From Acinetobacter shaoyimingii (GTDB lineage Bacteria; Pseudomonadota; Gammaproteobacteria; Pseudomonadales; Moraxellaceae): a stretch of DNA of 64,000 nt. Below are positions 51,975-62,231 of this stretch, piece by piece (position 1 is the stretch's first letter; each line of letters starts with the position of its first letter). Below the pieces are notes generated by a model, which was not told the DNA's origin, searched no databases, and saw nothing but the letters and a program-made list of their open reading frames with translations. The stretch is taken from assembly GCF_011578045.1 (NCBI RefSeq), contig NZ_CP049801.1:992001-1056000 (forward strand), written 5' to 3'. The position numbers and the translations under genes are program-made.

Positions 51975-54032
51975 CTAATGAGTCGTCTTTTGCTGGTTTG
52001 GGTTTTGATCTTCAATCTGTAATGGTTGCTTTGGTGGCCAGAAAAAATCCATTGGTCGTGTGAAAAAATGGGTAAACACGAGTTTTGCTAAAGGTTTCCA
52101 TTGTTCAAATCGAACGCGACGTGCACGAAGTGCCACGATAATGGTCAGGCTAAAGCTGACGAATAAGTTGGTTAAGCCAATCAATAACACACCAAGGAAC
52201 GACACGATAATTAATCCGATTTCGGGCGTGTCATTGATACACATTAAACCTTGAATAAAGTTTGCAGAAGCAAAGGCAATATGTCGTATATCGAGTGGTA
52301 GACCCAAAATAAAGCCAATGGTGCCCATACTGCCTAGCATTACACCAAAGAGGAAATTACCCGCCAAGGCACCAAGGTTTCGTTCAATATAATTGGCAAA
52401 GCGATCTAAACGATCTTGCCCCATTAATTTTTTTAATCGGCTGTGGGCTTTCAAACGTGGACCCACTTTCCGATAAATCGCCATATTATCGAAGTAACCT
52501 GCAATTAAACCTGAAAAAAACAAACATACCCCAGCAATAGCAGCGTGAGGAATTGCAAGCGATGTAAATGGATTTAAGGTATGCAGTAAATGGGTTGCCT
52601 TACTATGGGCCATTAAAGGTTCATCTAAGGCAAATTGCCACAATAATGTAATGACCGCAGCTGTGGGTATCGCAATTGAAATATTACCTAAAATGGCCAC
52701 GAATTGTGTTCGTATAATATTAATAATGAGACCTGCAAGTTCAGCAATTTGTGCGGTCTTTGAACCTTTACGATGTTGAACCGTAGAGGCAAGGGCAGCC
52801 GCTGTCATCGCGGGTTGTTTGGTCGCAACGGTAAAATGCAGCACATGAATCAGCATAAAACCAAATGAATAATTCATGCTGTAGGCAAAGGCTTGCATCA
52901 CAGGTGCCATGGTGACTCTGGCCATCAATATTTTCAGCGTAGCCATAGTTGCAATAATGACGCCCGCACCAGCCGCTGACTTGTACATGTCAAAGAAGCC
53001 TTTTTTGTCGGTACTTACATAATGCTCGCCCGTTTTACTGGCATTTTCCGTAACCTGTAAGGCAATTAACTCACTATTGGTTTTGAGTAATTCTCGTACA
53101 CTATTTTCTACATAATGTGCCGCCACCAAATCTTTGGTGAGTTCCATTAATGAAACATATAGATTTTTCTTCTGCTCCGTCAAAATGTTCAGAAGCAGGT
53201 CTATTCGGTCAAGACATTGTTCAAGCAGTGACAATAAATACGTCAGACTAAGACTTACACCAATACGTTTTGTGGCCCTACGGATTTTGAGTACAACTTC
53301 ACGGCACTGATCAATCATCACTAAAGCTTGATCTGCATCTGGTGGTGCTATTGCAATCGCTTGCTCTTCATGGTGTTGTTTTTTATAGGTCTCAATAAAT
53401 TCGATAATTTCTCGGTTTTGAACCAAAAAAGGCGATTCGTATTCTGTTAGTTCGGGTTGCGCGTTAATGAACTCAGGATATAAACCAATACCACTAATGC
53501 GGTATGACAGAACGGTAATCGCTTTAATGATTTCAGATTTTATGCCCAGTTGGGCTTGCTGGTTATTTTGATTTTGGTTCTGATTCAGAAGTTGAAAAAG
53601 GGTAAACCATTTCTGTGGTTCAATGTTTTCTAGCCAATACTGATCACTGCGTAAATAAAAAACGCGATAGACTAAATCTTTTAAATCGGTTTCATCTGAA
53701 AGTAGCGGCAGAATATGAGCACCAATGCGCTGTGCCAACTGATTCCAAAAACCATCTAATGATAAAATGCCACTATCTGCAAATAAGCCAATCTGCTTGT
53801 AACGATTGATAAGGTTCAGTAAATAGTCAGAAAAAACATATGCAGCAGTTGGAGTTGTTAATAAAGCATCTATAAGGGCTTGGAATTTTTGATTTATTTC
53901 TTCTGTATTGTAGCTATCTTCTGGTCTTATGCGTTTAACCAGTTCAATGAGTATTGTTTCATCAGGAACAGCATTTAATGTATTTTGCTGTTCCTGCATT
54001 TTTAAAAAAAGGTCATTAAAGTTTATATGCAT
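51975..54032 (-). CDS. Gcr-type 'site-specific recombinase' family membrane protein
   Basis: The 685-residue protein matches the family named after the gonococcal Gcr recombinase. The N-terminal 330 residues are helical and soluble, with LSYRISGIGLYPEF; then follow about eight membrane helices from TMATLKILMARVTM onward, with PAMTAAALASTVQHRKG, ISIAIPTAAVITL and FSGLIAGYFDNMAIYRKVGPRL, and a basic C-terminus. The 'recombinase' name is historical; no tyrosine or serine recombinase motif is visible, and a membrane topology makes DNA recombination unlikely. Start at ATG 54032 (a TTG six bases upstream is also in frame). It follows ispB by 16 bp, so it is co-transcribed with it. Confidence 0.82.
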   Translation of the reverse strand: MHINFNDLFLKMQEQQNTLNAVPDETILIELVKRIRPEDSYNTEEINQKFQALIDALLTTPTAAYVFSDYLLNLINRYKQIGLFADSGILSLDGFWNQLAQRIGAHILPLLSDETDLKDLVYRVFYLRSDQYWLENIEPQKWFTLFQLLNQNQNQNNQQAQLGIKSEIIKAITVLSYRISGIGLYPEFINAQPELTEYESPFLVQNREIIEFIETYKKQHHEEQAIAIAPPDADQALVMIDQCREVVLKIRRATKRIGVSLSLTYLLSLLEQCLDRIDLLLNILTEQKKNLYVSLMELTKDLVAAHYVENSVRELLKTNSELIALQVTENASKTGEHYVSTDKKGFFDMYKSAAGAGVIIATMATLKILMARVTMAPVMQAFAYSMNYSFGFMLIHVLHFTVATKQPAMTAAALASTVQHRKGSKTAQIAELAGLIINIIRTQFVAILGNISIAIPTAAVITLLWQFALDEPLMAHSKATHLLHTLNPFTSLAIPHAAIAGVCLFFSGLIAGYFDNMAIYRKVGPRLKAHSRLKKLMGQDRLDRFANYIERNLGALAGNFLFGVMLGSMGTIGFILGLPLDIRHIAFASANFIQGLMCINDTPEIGLIIVSFLGVLLIGLTNLFVSFSLTIIVALRARRVRFEQWKPLAKLVFTHFFTRPMDFFWPPKQPLQIEDQNPNQQKTTH

Positions 54033-54048
54033 AAGCAACTTAATTTCG

Positions 54049-55026
54049 TTATTGAATTCGGTGTAAAGCCAATTGCGCCAAATTAAACAACGCTTGACGA
54101 TATGGGCTTTCAGGTAATTGTTCTAATGCTTCTAGTGCTGCTTCAGTTTCTTCAATCGCACGTTTATGGCAATAATCCAAAGCGCCCGATGTTTTCACAA
54201 TATGAATCACACGGTCAAGTTCAGTGGTACCACCTGTCGTAATACTACGACGAATAATGGCATGGTCTTCCCCAGTGGTATGCTGTAAAGCTGCGATTAA
54301 TGGCAGTGTTGGTTTACCTTCCATTAAATCATCACCAATGTTTTTACCTAAGGTATCCGCATCAGAAGTATAGTCAAGAATATCATCGATAATCTGAAAA
54401 GCGTTACCAAAATGACCTGCATAGTCACGAAGTGGTTTACGAAATTCTGGTTTGCCCGTCAAAATCGCAGCACCTTCGGTTGCCAATTCAAATAGGCGAG
54501 AAGTTTTGCCATGAATAATACTTAAATAGGTTTCTTCATCTGTATCAGGTTGATGCTGCGCTTGTAATTGTAGAACTTCACCTTCAGCAATTTCACATGT
54601 TCCCGTAGAAAAATCCTTGAGTAAAACCATGTTGTCTAAATCGACCAGCAAATCAAAGGCACGTGAAATGAGGAAATCTCCGACCAAGACAGCTGTTTGG
54701 TTGTTCCAAGTAGCATTCGCCGTTGGGCGACCACGACGCAAACCTGATTCGTCGACTACATCATCATGCACCAACGTTGCGGTATGCAACATTTCAATAA
54801 TCGCGGCTAACTTTTGTGCTTTGGTCAGATCTGTTTCGCCACATGCACGTGCAGCAAGTAAGCACATAATCGGTCGCATACGCTTGCCACCTGCTTCAAC
54901 AACATGCTTGCTGACTGACATGACCAATGCAACTTTTGAGCTGATCCCTTCATTGATCAATTTATCCATCGCAGCAAAGTCAGTTGCAACAGGGGAAAGG
55001 ATGTCTTGCTTAAAATCGATGGTCAT
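54049..55026 (-). CDS. ispB: Octaprenyl diphosphate synthase
   Basis: IspB elongates farnesyl diphosphate to the polyprenyl side chain of ubiquinone. The 325-residue trans-prenyltransferase has the first Asp-rich motif LVHDDVVDESGLRRG (DDxxD), GGKRMRP at the N-terminus, and the second motif QIIDDILDYTSD, followed by GKNIGDDLMEGKPTLPL. The length and motifs fit a long-chain enzyme; chain length (C40 or C45) cannot be read off. Divergent from rplU, the usual ispB-rplU-rpmA neighbourhood of gammaproteobacteria. Confidence 0.94.
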   Translation of the reverse strand: MTIDFKQDILSPVATDFAAMDKLINEGISSKVALVMSVSKHVVEAGGKRMRPIMCLLAARACGETDLTKAQKLAAIIEMLHTATLVHDDVVDESGLRRGRPTANATWNNQTAVLVGDFLISRAFDLLVDLDNMVLLKDFSTGTCEIAEGEVLQLQAQHQPDTDEETYLSIIHGKTSRLFELATEGAAILTGKPEFRKPLRDYAGHFGNAFQIIDDILDYTSDADTLGKNIGDDLMEGKPTLPLIAALQHTTGEDHAIIRRSITTGGTTELDRVIHIVKTSGALDYCHKRAIEETEAALEALEQLPESPYRQALFNLAQLALHRIQ

Positions 55027-55446
55027 GTGAAGGAGATCCTCTTACATAGGTGTTTTATTTCGATAACTAGTGTAACAATTAACATCAGCTTTTGTTGTGC
55101 TATAGCTGATTTATTCTTAACGAATCACAAAGATTTGCTGTTAATCTGTTCAAAAAAGCCAATATTAATTTTGACATCTCGAATACCGCTTAAAATGCTT
55201 ATTCTATGTGATGATGATATTTTCTTGTCATTTTGATCAAAAAATAAGAAAAAACAATGGTTATCTAATGAACTTTAAAGGAAATATAACAATTTATATC
55301 TGAAAACGAAGTTTTAGATAAAATCCCTTGTTGTTTATTTCATTATCACTTAAAATCGATGCCCTTGAATAACCCCCAGTGGCGTTCGTCTTAAGATCGA
55401 TATATTCCTTTATCGGCACGACGACACGGGCTTTTTGGAGTGCGAT
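55027..55446. other. Divergent ispB-rplU intergenic region
   Basis: About 420 bp. It contains the rplU promoter at 55328-55356 and an 84-nt leader with GC-rich tracts (cccccagtggcg, ggcacgacgacacgggc) that could fold or bind ribosomal protein. The ispB promoter should be in the left part. No gene. Confidence 0.65.
55328..55356 (+). promoter_or_regulatory. Sigma-70-type promoter of rplU-rpmA
   Basis: TTGTTG (55328-55333) and TAAAAT (55351-55356) with a 17-bp spacer. Transcription from about 55363 would leave a leader of roughly 84 nt before rplU. Confidence 0.6.
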
Positions 55447-55758
55447 ATGTACGCAGTTATCCAAACCGGTGGTAAACAACACCGTGTTGTAGAGGGTGAA
55501 ACCCTTAAAGTAGAATTGTTAAAAGCTGAAACTGGTTCAACTGTTACTTTTGATGACGTGTTGATGCTTGTTAACGGCGAAAGCATTCAAATTGGTGCTC
55601 CAGTTGTTGCTGGCGCTAAAGTAACTGCTGAAGTAGTTAGCCATGGTCGTCACGACAAAATTCGTATTATTAAAATGCGTCGTCGTAAACACTACCGTAA
55701 ACAACAAGGTCACCGTCAATGGTTTACTGAGTTGAAAATTACTGCTATTTCAGGCTAA
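55447..55758 (+). CDS. rplU: 50S ribosomal protein L21
   Basis: The 103-residue protein has the standard L21 length and begins [14 protein letters not shown], with the conserved [21 protein letters not shown] near the C-terminus that binds 23S rRNA. The ATG at 55447 is preceded by GGAG at 55437-55440; the open frame extends to a TTG at 55435. It is followed after 18 bp by rpmA, forming the usual L21-L27 operon. Confidence 0.98.
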   Translation: MYAVIQTGGKQHRVVEGETLKVELLKAETGSTVTFDDVLMLVNGESIQIGAPVVAGAKVTAEVVSHGRHDKIRIIKMRRRKHYRKQQGHRQWFTELKITAISG

Positions 55759-55776
55759 TTACGAGGATTATGACAC

Positions 55777-56034
55777 ATGGCTACTAAAAAAGCTGGTGGT
55801 TCGACACGTAACGGTCGTGACTCGAACCCTAAAATGTTAGGCGTTAAAATGTATGGTGGTCAAGCTGTGACTGCTGGTAACATCATCGTTCGTCAACGTG
55901 GTACTGAGTTCCACGCTGGTCAAAACGTTGGTATGGGCCGTGACCATACATTATTTGCTACCGCTGATGGCGTGATTAAATTTGAAGTGAAAGGTCAATT
56001 TGGCCGTCGTTATGTATCTGTTGAAACTGTATAA
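55777..56034 (+). CDS. rpmA: 50S ribosomal protein L27
   Basis: The 85-residue protein starts [18 protein letters not shown], the L27 N-terminus that reaches the peptidyl transferase centre, and continues with [15 protein letters not shown] and [18 protein letters not shown] precedes the ATG. It is the second gene of the rplU-rpmA operon, closed by a strong terminator. Confidence 0.98.
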   Translation: MATKKAGGSTRNGRDSNPKMLGVKMYGGQAVTAGNIIVRQRGTEFHAGQNVGMGRDHTLFATADGVIKFEVKGQFGRRYVSVETV

Positions 56035-56054
56035 GTTTTAAGAGTCATAACAAA

Positions 56055-56084
56055 AAAAACCCACATCCTTATGTGGGTTTTTTT
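56055..56084 (+). terminator. Intrinsic terminator after rpmA
   Basis: Stem AAACCCACAT / ATGTGGGTTT with tetraloop CCTT and seven T, 20 bp after the rpmA stop. Confidence 0.95.
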
Positions 56085-56256
56085 ATGGCAGAATTATGTT
56101 AATAAAGCCCAAATATCTTCATCATGATGTATGTTTTCCTACATTTATTTTAAATAAACATACAAATCTTCTTATTTTCTCAATTATTAGAAGAACTATT
56201 TGGTTTAAGATGAGCTTAATTGGTTGCGATGACGCAAATTTTAAAAAGGTGAAATC

Positions 56257-56955
56257 ATGAATATGCTTCGTAAAACGATGAGTGCAGTTGCCATGAGTGC
56301 GGCTATGCTTGCACCAGTAGTAGTCAGCACAAATGTTTTTGCAGCAACAGCTGCATCGGAGCAACAAGCGACTACAAACTTGGTGAAACAGCTTAACGGT
56401 GTTTCAAGTTTAACGGCCAACTTTGAACAAACGACTAAGGTTACGGCGGGAAGCAAGACACCACAGAAAAAGGGCTTGAGTGCACAACATATGAATCAAA
56501 CCTTTAAAGGTGTGATGAAAGTAGCACGTCCAGGTAAGTTTTATTGGGAAACCACGACGCCTGCAAAACAAACCATTGTGACTTCAGGTAAATTGGTTTG
56601 GATTTATGATCCAGATTTGCAACAAGCGATTCGTCAAAATCTAGATGAACAAGTGGCTAATACACCTGCTTTATTGTTGTCTGGTAATACAAGTGAGATC
56701 ATGAAAACTTATCGTATTACCCAGCCAAATAAAGACAAGACGTATTACACACTGTATCCAAAACAAAGTGATGGTGCTTTCCAAAGTTTAACCATTAGTT
56801 TTGGGGCAAACAAAGCACCGAGCTTAATGATCTTAGAAGATTCATTGGGTCAAACGACTTATGTACGTTTTAATAATGTCAAAGTTAATCCAACGATGCC
56901 TGCATCGATCTTTAATTTTACGCCACCTAAAGGCACCGATATTATTGATCAATAA
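56257..56955 (+). CDS. lolA: Outer-membrane lipoprotein carrier protein LolA
   Basis: LolA carries lipoproteins from LolCDE across the periplasm to LolB. The 232-residue precursor has a signal peptide (about 1-31, ending NVFA-AT). The mature part starts with the LolA pattern NLVKQLNGVSSLTANFEQT, then FKGVMKVARPGKFYWETTTP and LVWIYDPDLQQAIRQ. AAGGTG precedes the ATG. A strong terminator follows at once, so it is monocistronic, unlike the lolA-rarA pair of E. coli. Confidence 0.95.
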   Translation: MNMLRKTMSAVAMSAAMLAPVVVSTNVFAATAASEQQATTNLVKQLNGVSSLTANFEQTTKVTAGSKTPQKKGLSAQHMNQTFKGVMKVARPGKFYWETTTPAKQTIVTSGKLVWIYDPDLQQAIRQNLDEQVANTPALLLSGNTSEIMKTYRITQPNKDKTYYTLYPKQSDGAFQSLTISFGANKAPSLMILEDSLGQTTYVRFNNVKVNPTMPASIFNFTPPKGTDIIDQ

Positions 56956-56980
56956 TAGAAAAGAATTGCAAACTATCTAT

Positions 56981-57009
56981 AAAAAGCAACCTTCGGGTTG
57001 CTTTTTTTA
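56981..57009 (+). terminator. Intrinsic terminator after lolA
   Basis: Stem AAAAAGCAACC / GGTTGCTTTTT around a TTCG tetraloop with seven T. Confidence 0.95.
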
Positions 57010-57110
57010 TTCTAATGCAGCGAAGTGTTTAGATACAATATTAAATGTCGAAAAGTTAAAGAGCTTTGTATAGTGTGTGTTGAAATCAAAGATCAAAATT
57101 AGAGGGTTCA

Positions 57111-57899
57111 ATGTTGCAGCGTCGTTCATATGCCATTTATTTGAGTGCAGTATTGTCTACGGCTTTGTTGCTTCAAGCTTGTCAGCCTAAACAAAAAACA
57201 GACAATGCTCCAGCTTCAGAATCGACCACGCCTGAAACTAAACAGCATTTTAATGGCTTGATTAGTGCAAAAACAGTGCCGATGACTTTGCCTTCACCAC
57301 AAGCGTGTGACGGAACTGAATGTACAGATTATGAAGTACAACGCATTGAAACCAATCAAAAATGGATCAATGATTATTTTATTAGTCGAATAAAAAAAGA
57401 TATCCCATTGGCCTTTGATCCAGCTGCCAAAACGACAGTCAAAGAAAACCTTGAGGATGTCGATGTGAGTAAGACCAGCATGGTGATTCGCTATATTGGT
57501 CAAAATGACAAGCTTGCGACCTTCGTTTTATCAAATTCAATGTATACCGCGGGCGCTGCGCATGGCATGTATCACAATGAATATGTGAATTTTGATTTAA
57601 AACAAAAGAAACGCATTGCACTACAAGATTTATTGGTCGATGGTGCTGAAAATCAAGTGGTGAAAGCACTTTATGATGCCAACAGTATGTGGCTCAGTGA
57701 CCATAGCATTATTCCTGAAAAATTGAAGCTCAGTGACAACTTTTATTATGGTGCACAGGGCATTGTCTTTGTTTATCCGCTGTATGAACTGGCTTCCTAT
57801 GCTGAAGGAATGACGGAATTGGTTTTGCCTTATCATATGGTCAATAATTTGATTAAACCTGAATACTTACCCAATCTACCGAGCTACCGAAGTACTTAA
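57111..57899 (+). CDS. Lipoprotein with DUF3298/RsiV-type domain
   Basis: The 262-residue protein has a lipoprotein signal peptide (lipobox LLQAC) and a DUF3298-type domain. The key part is AGAAHGMYHNEYVNFDLKQKKRIALQDLL, the AHG...NFD pattern of DUF3298 and of the anti-sigma factor RsiV, followed by FVYPLYELASYAEG near the end. RsiV binds lysozyme through this domain; this protein has no transmembrane anti-sigma segment and the role of the domain here is not known. AGAGGG precedes the ATG. Located between lolA and serS, each with its own signals. Confidence 0.85.
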   Translation: MLQRRSYAIYLSAVLSTALLLQACQPKQKTDNAPASESTTPETKQHFNGLISAKTVPMTLPSPQACDGTECTDYEVQRIETNQKWINDYFISRIKKDIPLAFDPAAKTTVKENLEDVDVSKTSMVIRYIGQNDKLATFVLSNSMYTAGAAHGMYHNEYVNFDLKQKKRIALQDLLVDGAENQVVKALYDANSMWLSDHSIIPEKLKLSDNFYYGAQGIVFVYPLYELASYAEGMTELVLPYHMVNNLIKPEYLPNLPSYRST

Positions 57900-57973
57900 T
57901 TCTACGAAATAGTCACTGATTTTGTTCTAATAAGGCGCAGCTGAAAGACTTGTTACTGTTATTTTAGGCTTGA

Positions 57974-59290
<1,317 letters not shown>

Positions 59291-59300
59291 GTCAAAATGA

Positions 59301-59334
59301 ACAAAGCTCAACACAATATTGAGCTTTGTTTTTT
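59301..59334 (+). terminator. Intrinsic terminator after serS
   Basis: Stem ACAAAGCTCAA (59301-59311) and TTGAGCTTTGT (59319-59329) followed by a T-run. Confidence 0.9.
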
Positions 59335-59423
59335 ATATTTTGGTTAAATTTAGATGTAATGCACAATATGTGCATAAAATTTGCTTTAGTTAGACAGTCA
59401 GTACTTAAACATTGGGGTAATGT

Positions 59424-60806
59424 GTGGATATTTTTCCAATCTCTTTAAAGTTGCAACAGCAACCTTGTCTGATTGTCGGTGGTGGACGTATTGCCTATCG
59501 TAAGGCAGTATTGTTGGCAAAAGCAGGAGCAGTGATTGATATCATTGCTCCCGAGATTGATCCTCAATTACTTGAGATTGTGCAACAGACACAAGGTCAA
59601 TATCTTCAATCACCATTCAGTTTGGAATGTTCAATTCAGCACTATCGACTGGTTATTGCCGCGACCAATGATGCATTGGTTAATCAATGGGTTTTCCAAG
59701 TATGCGAACAGCATAATGTTTTGGTCAATAGTGTAGATGATCCGCCACATTGCAGATTTATGGTGCCTGCCATTATTGATCGTTCACCTTTGGTGATTTC
59801 TGTCGCGAGTAATGGCACATCACCTGTATTATCACGTCAAATACGTACTCAGCTAGAAGCAACGATTCCACATGCCATGGGGAAATTGGCAGAATTTTCT
59901 GGAAAATGGCGTAGCCAAGTCAAAGCAATAATTGCAAATCCCGACGAACGCCGTATTTTCTGGGAAAATTTGTATGCCAGTCCGTTAAAGGAGCAGGTCT
60001 TTAACGCCAATGAGTCAGAAGCAGATCGCTTGATTGAGCAAGCATTGCTTGAATGGAAAAAGCCAAAAGGTGAAGTCTATTTGGTTGGTGCAGGTCCTGG
60101 TGATCCTGAGCTTTTAACCCTTAAAGCACTGCGTTTAATGCAACAAGCGGATGTCGTGATTTATGATCGTTTGGTTTCACAACCGATTATGGATTTATGT
60201 CGTCGTGATGCAGAAAAAATCTATGTAGGTAAGGCAAGATCAAATCATGCAGTGCCGCAAGATGGTATTAATGCTTTACTGGTACAGTATGCACAGCAAG
60301 GAAAACGTGTTTGTCGCCTCAAAGGGGGAGATCCGTTTATTTTTGGTCGTGGTGGTGAGGAAATTCAAGAACTGTTTGCAGCTGGTGTGAGTTTTCAAGT
60401 CGTACCCGGTATTACAGCTGCTTCTGGATGTTCTGCCTACGCAGGTATACCATTAACCCATCGTGACTACGCGCAAAGTGTTCGATTTTTAACGGGTCAT
60501 TTGAAAGAAGGTTCACCAGAGCTTCCATGGGATGAATTGGTATATCAGAATCAAACTCTAGTTTTGTACATGGGGTTGGTGGGTCTGGAAAAAATCTGCC
60601 AACGCTTGATTGAACATGGTCAGCGTCCAGATATGCCAGTGGCACTTGTCTCTAAAGGAACAACACCTGAACAAAAAGTGGTGGTGGGTACTTTGGCGGA
60701 TATTGCTTCAAAAGTGTCTGAACATCATATTCAAGCGCCAACATTAACCATTATAGGTGATGTGGTGAGCTTGCGTGAACAACTTCAATGGCATGAGCGA
60801 GGATAA
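59424..60806 (+). CDS. cysG: Sirohaem synthase CysG (multifunctional)
   Basis: CysG makes sirohaem, the cofactor of sulfite and nitrite reductases, from uroporphyrinogen III. The 460-residue protein fuses an N-terminal dehydrogenase/ferrochelatase half (CysGB), with CLIVGGGRIAYRKAVLLAKAG and LINSVDD-type NSVDDPPHCRF, to a C-terminal SAM-dependent uroporphyrinogen methyltransferase half (CysGA), with VYLVGAGPGDPELLTLKALR, RLKGGDPFIFGRGGEE and VVPGITAASGCSAYAGIPLTHRD. The start is a GTG at 59424, preceded by GGGG. In this window it complements cysD/cysN for sulfate assimilation, 40 kb away. Confidence 0.96.
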   Translation: MDIFPISLKLQQQPCLIVGGGRIAYRKAVLLAKAGAVIDIIAPEIDPQLLEIVQQTQGQYLQSPFSLECSIQHYRLVIAATNDALVNQWVFQVCEQHNVLVNSVDDPPHCRFMVPAIIDRSPLVISVASNGTSPVLSRQIRTQLEATIPHAMGKLAEFSGKWRSQVKAIIANPDERRIFWENLYASPLKEQVFNANESEADRLIEQALLEWKKPKGEVYLVGAGPGDPELLTLKALRLMQQADVVIYDRLVSQPIMDLCRRDAEKIYVGKARSNHAVPQDGINALLVQYAQQGKRVCRLKGGDPFIFGRGGEEIQELFAAGVSFQVVPGITAASGCSAYAGIPLTHRDYAQSVRFLTGHLKEGSPELPWDELVYQNQTLVLYMGLVGLEKICQRLIEHGQRPDMPVALVSKGTTPEQKVVVGTLADIASKVSEHHIQAPTLTIIGDVVSLREQLQWHERG

Positions 60807-60840
60807 GCAGCGGTCACGCTGCCCGAGCGCAAGGCGAGGG
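60807..60840. repeat. GC-rich palindromic segment between cysG and trmL
   Basis: Immediately after the cysG stop, GCAGCG (60807-60812) and CGCTGC (60817-60822) form a hairpin around GTCA, followed by ccgagcgcaaggcgaggg. The GC content is clearly higher than in its surroundings and there is no T-run, which suggests a REP-like element or its fragment. Confidence 0.65.
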
Positions 60841-60885
60841 CTATGCCTGAACAAGTCATAATGAATTTTAAAGTCGAGAAAGTTA

Positions 60886-61365
60886 GTGATACACGTCGTT
60901 TTATATGAGCCTGAAATTCCAGCAAATACAGGAAACATCATTCGTCTATGTGCCAATACAGGGGCACAACTGCACTTGGTGAAACCATTAGGTTTTGAAC
61001 TTGATGATAAAAAACTGCGTCGTGCAGGCTTAGATTATCATGAGTGGGCACATATGAAAGTGTGGGAAAACTTTGATGAATGTATCGCACATTTAAAAAG
61101 TGTAGGGATTGATCTGAATGCGATTTATCCATTAACCACCAAAGGTTTTGAAACACCGCATACGTCTGATCTTAACCGCCCTGTAGCGTTACTCATGGGT
61201 CCAGAAACACGTGGTTTACCTGAACAAGTGCGTCTCATGTTCCCAGAAAAACATTGGATTCGACTGCCAATGGCACCAAATTCTCGAAGCCTAAATCTCT
61301 CAAATGCGACAGCAATCATTTTATATGAAGCTTGGCGTCAGCAGGGCTTTGAAACGCTGGTTTAA
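60886..61365 (+). CDS. trmL: tRNA (cytidine(34)-2'-O)-methyltransferase TrmL
   Basis: TrmL 2'-O-methylates the wobble nucleotide of tRNA-Leu species. The 159-residue SPOUT protein starts IHVVLYEPEIPANTGNIIRL, contains RRAGLDYHEW, and has the knot-forming SAM site LMGPETRGLP and NSRSLNLSNATAIILYEAWRQ at the C-terminus, as in E. coli TrmL. The start is a GTG at 60886, with GAGAAAG upstream. It lies 80 bp after cysG and is probably read from the same transcript, since only a GC-rich repeat intervenes. Confidence 0.95.
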   Translation: MIHVVLYEPEIPANTGNIIRLCANTGAQLHLVKPLGFELDDKKLRRAGLDYHEWAHMKVWENFDECIAHLKSVGIDLNAIYPLTTKGFETPHTSDLNRPVALLMGPETRGLPEQVRLMFPEKHWIRLPMAPNSRSLNLSNATAIILYEAWRQQGFETLV

Positions 61366-61453
61366 ATCTGTTCACTACCAACAGATTTATAAGCAAATGA
61401 CATAAAATCTTACTAATTTTTAAACTATTGATTATTAAGATATAACTCACAAT

Positions 61454-61478
61454 AAACCACTTTCAAGTGGTTTTTTTT
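61454..61478 (+). terminator. Intrinsic terminator after trmL
   Basis: Stem AAACCACTT / AAGTGGTTT with a two-base loop and eight T. Confidence 0.9.
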
Positions 61479-61627
61479 ATTGATGGCTTGTTATTTTATA
61501 ATTAAGATTAAAAATAAAACATCAATAATTAGTAAAGAAATAAACAAAATCAATAAAATACAAACCCAAAAACATACCGATAAGAAATAACAATAACGAA
61601 GAATTAATCATAAGGTGGGGGTGAATC

Positions 61628-62173
61628 ATGAACATAGAATTATTCGAATTTAACATGTGTAAAGCTTTGATTTTGCATCTTATTTTAGGGTTATTTTTGG
61701 CTGCAACATGCGTTTATGCGGGTTCTAAAATGGATTTGAGCGCAGATGCATCGCATAGGGCGATCGCACAATCTTATGTGCCCATCTCTATACAAAAAAA
61801 TGGGCTGGTTGTCAGTAAATCAAATATTCAGCCAGATCAGCATATATTGACGCAAACTGAAATTCAAAAAGAACTCGAAATGATGAAAATCAAAATGAAT
61901 GAAAGAATTGAACGCTGGGGGAATTCATTGAGCAAAAAAGACTTTCAACAAGTAGATGGTCACTTTCAGCTGAATGTGAATAAACAAATTGAAATATGCC
62001 AAATTTTTCAAAGTGTGGTCAACGAGGCCTTTCAACTGGCACAATCTAATAAGCACCACTTAACGCTGGTTGATCAAAATATTTTAAATAATAAAAAACA
62101 ATTCATTCGAAGTTTAGGGTTTGAAAATAATATTGTTCGAACCCAATTGGGATTTGATTGTTTAATGGTTTGA
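61628..62173 (+). CDS. Secreted protein of unknown function
   Basis: The 181-residue protein has a hydrophobic signal segment (about 12-32, ending TCVYA-GS) and a mature part with a coiled-coil-like stretch (IQKELEMMKIKMNERIERW) and two cysteines late in the chain (EICQIFQ and FDCLMV). I do not recognise the family. GGTGGGGGTGA precedes the ATG and a strong terminator follows, so it is a real, monocistronic gene, probably periplasmic. Confidence 0.72.
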   Translation: MNIELFEFNMCKALILHLILGLFLAATCVYAGSKMDLSADASHRAIAQSYVPISIQKNGLVVSKSNIQPDQHILTQTEIQKELEMMKIKMNERIERWGNSLSKKDFQQVDGHFQLNVNKQIEICQIFQSVVNEAFQLAQSNKHHLTLVDQNILNNKKQFIRSLGFENNIVRTQLGFDCLMV

Positions 62174-62185
62174 AATTTAATGTAA

Positions 62186-62213
62186 AAAAAAGGCGCAATC
62201 TGCGCCTTTTTTT
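62186..62213. terminator. Bidirectional terminator between the secreted protein and the permease
   Basis: Stem AAAAAGGCGCA / TGCGCCTTTTT with loop ATC, A-run before and T-run after, between convergent genes. Confidence 0.94.
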
Positions 62214-62231
62214 ATAGCTATCATTGGGCGA

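Noticed and set aside
51975..54032. 'Site-specific recombinase' as evidence of a mobile element
   Set aside because: The family name is historical. The protein has many membrane helices, no recombinase catalytic motif, lies in an operon with ispB, and has no flanking repeats.
55006..55236. 76-codon open frame overlapping the ispB start and the ispB-rplU gap
   Set aside because: Half of it lies antisense to ispB, there is no ribosome binding site, and it has no coherent motif.
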